From: Amphiura filiformis
Taxonomy: Eukaryota; Echinodermata; Ophiuroidea; Amphilepidida; Amphiuridae
Assembly: GCF_039555335.1 (NCBI RefSeq)
Contig: NC_092641.1
Coordinates: forward strand, 33,939,548 to 34,003,547
Length of the DNA: 64,000 nucleotides
Direction: 5' to 3'
In this document: piece by piece, positions 57,571 to 64,000 of the stretch
How the letters are laid out: each line of letters starts with the position of its first letter
Numbering within the stretch: the first letter of the stretch is position 1
The notes under the pieces: model-generated
Seen by the model: only the letters and a program-made list of their open reading frames with translations
Told to the model about the DNA's origin: nothing
The model's database searches: none
Translations under genes and position numbers: made by a program

Positions 57571-58051
57571 ATGAGTACAATCTCATGATCGTCATGAATA
57601 ATTTGTTGCTCCTACCCCCCCACGCTTTTCACATTCTCGAGCGCCGTGGCTCAAATAATCATGGTACAAAATGAACATTGGAGTCGGCAAATCCATATTG
57701 ACCACAAAGACCACCGCCCGGCGTTACCATCGTTACAACTCGATGCATGGTACCAGGGATGTGAGAGTAGCCTCAGATCCCTGATGTAAATAACATACTT
57801 GACCCGTTGATGACCTATCATCATGATCATAATTATTGGGGAGCGGTTGAGGGACCATGTGCATGTAACCATGGTAACCAGACGGAATGGCAACAACAAA
57901 GGTGTGCGTGTAAACCTGGTGTAAACATTATTTTGATATTGACTTTTAAAATTCAATATCAAAATGTTTATCCGCATGCCGCAGTGACGATATCGGGAAT
58001 TATGGGAGGGGGAGCAGCGAGAGGGAAGGGAAACAGATATTGGTATATAAG

Positions 58052-58321
58052 GGGGCTGACATTTTCTTCGGAAGAGGGTAGGTCCCAAATATACTGGGGC
58101 TCATAAACTTTTGGAAAAAAAGGGGTCATAAAAGTTTTGATGACCAAAATGAATAGGGAGTCACAAGATGACCACAGATAGTGTGTTTTAAGCATGTTTA
58201 GAGGGTAAGTTGGGGGGGGGGAGTCATTAAATATTTGTTGTCAAAATAGGGGTCGCAATTTTATTGGCGCTGACTTTTATAAATTTGGACCCCTCACCCT
58301 TCCGAAGAAAATGCCAGCCCC
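58052..58321. mobile_element. 270-bp TIR element
   Basis: GGGGCTGACATTTTCTTCGG (58,052 on) is inverted at 58,300-58,321 (CCGAAGAAAATGCCAGCCCC). ATAA occurs next to both ends. The interior contains the dispersed repeat shared with 57,309. Confidence 0.75.
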
Positions 58322-58695
58322 ATAAACGTGCGGTGAAAAATTGTTGGAAAAGTTTCCTCTGCACCCCAATCTCCCTCCCTTTTTGTTAGATTCTTGAGCT
58401 CTGGGCCCCCCAAAATCGGGTTCTGTTGGCAAAACAATACAGCAAGTCTGTGGCCATCCCCCCTTGGAGGGGGCCCCTCGGTCCGTTCTGAAAAACTGGC
58501 TATACACCAATGTGTAGTACAACTAGATATTTTAATATTTAAAAATATTGGCCAGCATTATTGTTGGGAAACAACGCGCCCTGCCTCCCCCTCCCCCGTC
58601 ATAGCTACTGCAATAATAATTTGACAAATTAGAGCGCAGTGAGTATGAATTGAGTATAAAGCATGGAAGGGCTAGTACTTCCATGGTATTACATG

Positions 58696-59011
58696 CAGTG
58701 GCATAGATTTCTTTTTGACATGGAGGGGGGGGTGGAAAAAAGTATAAAATCAGGCCTCAGGCACCTTTTGGCAAGAGAATAAGTTTATGGTACAAATGAA
58801 AAATTGTGCCTTATTTTAAGCTATTTAACTGGTGAAAATATGGTGCAAAAGTGGAATAATTTCGCAAAAATTGGCACCAATCGGACCCAACCGGGTCTGA
58901 TTGGGGGGGGGGGGGGGGGCACAAGCCGTTTTTGGGCATTTTCCTATGGCGTTTTCTAAATTTTGCAATCAATGGGGGGGGGAACACGGCCCCTTTGACG
59001 CGACGCCACTG
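58696..59011. mobile_element. Possible 316-bp hAT-type element
   Basis: It starts CAGTGGCATAGATTTC and ends GACGCGACGCCACTG. CAGTGGC is a common hAT terminus. An 18-base G run lies at about 58,902-58,919. The flanks do not give a clean 8-bp duplication, so the call is tentative. Confidence 0.45.
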
Positions 59012-59223
59012 GGAGGATGAATTTATATTTCTAATGGGGTTGGAAAAAATTCTTGGAAGTAAAGTGAATCTGAAAAATTGTTATCCCCCACCCTCGCCCC
59101 GCGGCTCATAACTATTGCACAGCCCCTGATAATAGTGATATGAACTCGTTTCCCCACACTGTGATTGGTTATACGTCCAGAGTAATGTTATGTATACCCA
59201 TGATCACTGTGACCCATGATATA

Positions 59224-59370
59224 CCAGACACCGACCACAAAGACCACCGCCCGGCGTTACCATGGTTACAACTCCATGCATGGTACGGTACCAATGGTAT
59301 GGACATCAACCACAAAGACCACCGCCCGGCGTTACCATGGTTACAACTCGATGCATATGGTAATGTACCA
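59224..59370 (+). repeat. ~76-bp tandem duplication, third copy at 57,695
   Basis: CACAAAGACCACCGCCCGGC followed by GTTACCATGGTTACAACTC occurs at 59,235 and 59,310, and with one change (GTTACCATCG) at 57,697-57,745. Confidence 0.93.
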
Positions 59371-59464
59371 ATGATAAATTAAGGGCTTGTTGGCAATATT
59401 CCAGAGAAAATCAGCTGTTGCCCATGCCATCCAAGTAATAGTTATTCCACGAGTGGCCTTCAGG

Positions 59465-59640
59465 CCACGAGTGGAATAAGTTACTTGTACCAGCCCAGAG
59501 TGAGACATGGCCAAAAGGACCACTCTACAAGGACAAAACTCTAGCCAACACCTGTTTTTCATCACAGGAGTGGAATAAGTTACTTGTACCATACATGGCA
59601 AAAGAGAGCACTCTACAAGGACGAACCTTTAGCCAACCTG
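59465..59640 (+). repeat. ~105-bp tandem duplication
   Basis: GAGTGGAATAAGTTACTTGT at 59,470 and 59,568, each followed by CACTCTACAAGGAC(A/G)AA and TAGCCAAC. Confidence 0.9.
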
Positions 59641-60804
59641 TTATAGCTGCCCTGTGTTAGATTTTCAATTACAATGTAATATTAAATACTTGATAAAGGA
59701 AGCAATGATCAAAAGACATGCAACAGCTATTACTATTAAAGCTTAGGTCATGGTTGTGTTCTAAAAGTACAAACCCACATGAAGTAATCTATGTTTACAA
59801 ACATACTGAGGTCATGGTTATGTCCTATGTTATGTCTGGACATGGTCTGGAGTAGGATCACTCTCTGGGTGGGTCTGTTTATTTTTAAAGTTATGTACTA
59901 AAGGGTGTGACAAGTGATCTCCCATGTGACTTGTTATGTCTGGAGTGAGACATGGGAGTGGTACATGGGTTTTGACTCCACTCTAGCCAGAGTGGTACTA
60001 GGCAGTAAAATCACCAGGTATGGTACAATACCTATGATGCTATGGTGCTAAATACTAAATTGTACATGTACTGCAAGTGAGGCCTGGTGTACTCGGGTAT
60101 ATTTCAAAATTTCAAGCCATTTTTGCGATATCCGACGATGTACCTGAATCAGATAGTGAACTGGGATTCCATGGCGGGCCCGCCGCGCTGAGCGCTGGCG
60201 GGATCTATGTCAAGGTTGTGTTCATTGAATTGAATTTTCTAGTGTGGTCAGCCAGAATATTAGAGATGCGAACTTTTTGGAACAATACCAGCCCGAAGGC
60301 GAAAGGCTGCCTTCACCCTGATTTTCACTGATATCTCCGATAGGCTTCGTGTGAGGTTGATGTTTCGGCTCATGGTAGGCATCGGGCAGGCGAGCTGCAG
60401 TACAGGGCAATGTCCATGGATCGCGCAAGGGATCACTGATCCTTGAGCGTCCATGCATGGTCCATCATAGACTTTACGGGTCCATTTTTTTGGACAGGAT
60501 ATAATACCAAAGATAAAACGATGACTAGCCTACGTTTTAAAATGGAAATACGATGCAACATTCACTCTTGGGTCTTTGGAAAATGGAAAAGATAAATTAA
60601 TGACCCTATGCCATCGGTGCGCATGTGTTGTCATGATGAGATGGAGAACAAGCATGACAAGTATCTGACAAGAAAAATGCCGTCATCGGGCGATTGTAAA
60701 AAAATGTAGTGGGAATATGTGCCAAAAGTACGAAAAACACTGCTGAAACGTACAAAAATTATGTCTTGAAATGATTTAAAGCAATACACGCAAGATACGT
60801 GTAA
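59641..60804. other. Non-coding stretch
   Basis: Repeated CATGGTTATGTC/CATGGTCTGGAG-type words at 59,750-59,860 but no gene. An 84-residue frame at 60,077-60,331 has no recognisable motif. Confidence 0.4.
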
Positions 60805-63800
60805 CTGCGTGCCAAACAAAACTACATGTACTCATTGGCACAGCTAGCTAATGCTGCCATTTTATCGCGTTTACCATGTTTAGAGAATACGAAAGCACGC
60901 AAATCAATGTGGTTTCTTGTAGGAAATTCCTTCTATCGACGGGGCACCATCAAAGGGTACTAGTTGTATCGGCGGATGTTAACAGTGGCGTAACCCTGCC
61001 GTCACTTTTTAGGGGAGGGGCAGGACTACGCCCCGGGACTACGTGTGTATTATATCACAGTGAACTTTCAACAAAGATGAATTATTACCATGTTGACATG
61101 TTGTAAAATTTCCTTTATAATTTTGACATTTTAACGAAGAACCATGTTGTAATTTATCTTCTAATTATAGCCTTGTACTTTTGCTATTCATAAACACGCA
61201 CATGTCTTATATCACAGAACTTTCAAACTAAATAATTTCTTAATGTTGACATTGTATTGAAGAACCTGTCATTTCCTCAGTAGCCTCATATTATTCTGTT
61301 ATGATCCCAGAGAAGTAAACACGCAAGTTATGACAAGCTGTTTGAGATAACAAGAGTTTGTCCCAGACTGGGCCAGTTTGACCTCTGGATAACGCACGCA
61401 AATAAGGTCTTTACCCCGGGTTCTTTACTAGCAAATGGGAGGGGGGGGGTCGGACATAACCCCCGTCTTGATATTTTGAAAAGGGATGATACATGTAGAC
61501 CATACCATCCGCCATGATGAAGTCTGTTTAGGCCTATGGGTTTCTGACCAACTCAATCCCATATTTAGTCATTTCGTTACTCTAAAAAACATGCTAGGAC
61601 CTTGTAGCTGCGTACAAACAAAACTACTCTTTAGAACAGCTAGCGAATGCTGCCATTTTACCGCTTTTACCAAGTTTAGAGAATAAGAAAGCACGCAAAT
61701 CAATGTGGTTTCTTGTAGGAAATTCCTTCTATCGACGACGGGGCACCATCAAAGGGTACTAGTTGTATCGGCGGATGTTAACAGTGGCGAACCCTGCCGT
61801 CACTTTTTAGGGGGGAGGGGCAGGACTACGTCCCGGGACTACGTGTGTATTATATCACAGTGAACTTTCAACAAAGATGAATTATTACCATGTTGACATG
61901 TTGTAAAATTTCCTTTATAATTTTGACATTTTAACGAAGAACCATGTTGTAATTTATCTTCTAATTAGCCTTGTACTTTTGCTATTCATAAACACGCACA
62001 TGTCTTATATCACAGAACTTTCAAACTAAATAATTTCTTAATGTTGACATTGTATTGAAGAACCTGTCATTTCCTCAGTAGCCTCATATTATTCTGTTAT
62101 GATCTCAGAGAAGTAAACACGCAAGTCTTATACTAGAATTTTGATGACAAGCTGTTGAATGGAGATAACAAGAGTTTGTCCCAGACTGGGCCATTTTGAC
62201 TTCTGGATAACGCACGCAAATAAGGTCTTTACCCCATGTTCTTTACTAGCAAATGGGGGTCGGACATAACCCTCCTCTTGATATTTTGAAAAGGGATGAT
62301 ACATGTAGACCATACCATCATCCCCCCTCCCCATGATGAGGTCTGTTTATGGGTTTCTGACCAACTCAATCCCATATTTGGTCATTTAGTTACTCTAAAA
62401 ACATGCTAGGACCTGGTAGCTGCGTGCCAAACAAATCTACTCATTGGCACAGCTAGCTAATGCTGCCATTTTACCGCTTTTACCATGTTTAGAGAATATG
62501 AAAAGCACATAAATCAATGTGGTTTCTTGTAGGAAATTCCTTCTATCGACGGGCACCATCAAAGGGTACTAGTTGTATCGGCGGATGTTAACAGTGGCGA
62601 ACCCTGCCGTCACTTTTTAGGGGAGGGGCAGGACTACGTCCGGGACTACGTGTGTATTATATCACAGTGAACTTTCAACAAAGATGAATTATTACCATGT
62701 TGACATGTTGTAAAACTTCCTTTATAATTTTGACATTTTAACGAAAAACCATGTTGTAATTTATCTTCTAATTAGCCTTGTACTTTTGCTATTCATAAAC
62801 ACGCGCATGTCTTATATCACAGAGAACTTTCAAACTAAATAATTTCTTAATGTTGACATTGTATTGAAGAACCTGTCATTTCCTCAGTAGCCTCATATTA
62901 TTCTGTTATGATCTCAGAGAAGTAAACACGCAAGTCTTAGGCCTATACTAGAATTTTGATGACAAGCTGTTGAATGGAGATAACAAGAGTTTGTCCCAGA
63001 CTGGGCCAGTTTGACCTCTGGATAACGCACGCATAAATAAGGTCTTTACCCGGGTTCTTTACTAGCAAATGGGAGGGTCGGACATAACCCCCCTCTTGAT
63101 ATTTTGAAAAGGGATGATACATGTAGACCATACCATCACCCCCCCAATGATGAAGTCTGTTTATGGGTTTCTGACCAACTCAATCCCATATTTAGTCATT
63201 TCGTTACTCTAAAAAACATGCTAGGACCTTGTAGCTGCGTGCCAAACAAAACTACTCATTAGAACAGCTAGCTAATGCTGCCATTTTACCGCTTTTACCA
63301 TGTTTAGAGAATACGAAAGCACGCAAATCAATGTGGTTTCTTGTAGGAAATTCCTTCTATCGACGGGGCACCATCAAAGGGTACTAGTTGTATCGGCGGA
63401 TGTTAACAGTGGCGAACCCTGCCGTCACTTTTTAGGGGGGAGGGGCAGGACTATGTGTGTATTATATCACAGTGAACTTTCAACAAAGATGAATTATTAC
63501 CATGTTGACATGTTGTAAAATTTCCTTTATAATTTTGACATTTTAACGATGAACCATGTTGTAATTTATCTTCTAATTAGCCTTGTACTTTTGCTATTCA
63601 TAAACACGCGCATGTCTTATATCACAGAGAACTTTCACACTAAATAATTTCTTAATGTTGACATTGTATTGAAGAACCTGTCATTTCCTCAGTAGCCTCA
63701 TATTATTCTGTTATGATCTCAGAGAAGTAAACACGCAAGTCTTATACTAGAATTTTGATGACAAGCTGTTGAATGGAGATAACAAGAGTTTGTCCCAGAC

Positions 63801-64000
63801 TGGGCCAATTTGACCTCTGGATAACGCACGCAAATAAGGTCTTTACCCCGGGTTCTTTACTAGCAAATGGGAGGGGGTCGGACACAACCCCCGTCTTGAT
63901 ATTTTTAAAAGGGATGATACATGTAGACCATACCATCATCCCCCCCCCCCCCATGATGAAGTCTGTTTATGGGTTTCTGACCAACTCAATCCCATATTTA
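60805..64000 (+). repeat. ~808-bp tandem repeat, four copies, runs off the window
   Basis: The landmark GTTTAGAGAATA(C/A/T)GAAAGC recurs near 60,879, 61,674, 62,487 and 63,303, giving spacings of about 795, 813 and 816 bp (mean 808). Copies share the whole unit, including TCTATCGACGGGGCACCATC, GGATGTTAACAGTGGCG, TTGTCCCAGACTGGGCCA and ATACATGTAGACCATACCAT, with a few per cent differences, mostly in G/C runs. The short frame MFREYESTQINVVSCRKFLL opens in copies 1 and 4 but is broken in 2 and 3, so the unit is probably non-coding satellite. Confidence 0.95.

Noticed and set aside
58902-58919. G run as possible quadruplex or regulatory element
   Set aside because: A plain homopolymer within a probable transposon, prone to sequencing error; no partner runs.
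60876-61106. 76-residue frame in the 808-bp repeat as a gene
   Set aside because: Broken or altered in copies 2 and 3 and without recognisable domains.

Overview
The window is animal nuclear DNA. It is AT-rich and has spliced genes with consensus GT/AG junctions. It is saturated with relics of animal transposons: Tc1/mariner, hAT-like, PIF/Harbinger-like, P-like, Mutator-like, Penelope, CR1/Jockey-type LINE and Gypsy gag. Frequent taggcct and tacatgta words, an EML-type WD40 exon and the transposon mix suggest a marine invertebrate deuterostome, perhaps an echinoderm. That assignment is inference, not proof. There are no bacterial operons, CRISPR arrays, rRNA genes or tRNA genes that I can recognise.

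Layout. 1-25,200 is a transposon graveyard. It holds a LINE 3' end; a 1.26-kb terminal-inverted-repeat (TIR) element; two broken GIY-YIG endonuclease domains and a reverse transcriptase scrap of Penelope type; a Mutator-like exon; a 3.1-kb two-exon transposase-like gene with three frame breaks; a Tc1 element with ~110-bp TIRs and TA target site duplications (TSDs); a rearranged C2H2/transposon gene split by a 586-bp element with an 8-bp TSD; a 113-bp tandem expansion inside a gene relic; a 1.04-kb hAT-like element; a Gypsy gag relic; a LINE 3' end; a 170-bp tandem array with an ankyrin-like word; a P-like transposase exon; a 1.59-kb hAT-like element; and a DDE_4 transposase relic.

27,600-53,600 holds a minus-strand host gene. 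Six exons (53,475-53,581; 41,566-41,681; 34,133-34,305; 32,596-33,555; 30,604-30,730; 27,661-27,794) join in matching phase at every junction to a stop codon, giving at least 538 residues of polar, Ser/Pro-rich protein. The 5' end was not found. Its introns contain a PIF/Harbinger-like element, a nearly complete but frameshifted LINE and a mariner-like element.

Its 11.8-kb intron contains, on the opposite strand, a tandem pair of two-exon protein kinase genes. They resemble the STK35/PDIK1L group and carry a predicted C-terminal two-helix membrane anchor. Copy 1 is intact (354 residues); copy 2 has a one-base frameshift. The pair sits in a ~5.4-kb segmental duplication whose copies differ by short TIR-element insertions. 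An isolated EML-like WD40 exon lies between them.

53,600-60,800 is mostly non-coding. It holds a ~640-bp near-perfect foldback, a 20-bp perfect palindrome inside a longer stem, short TIR elements and local duplications. From about 60,805 to the right edge there are four copies of an ~808-bp tandem repeat that runs off the window.
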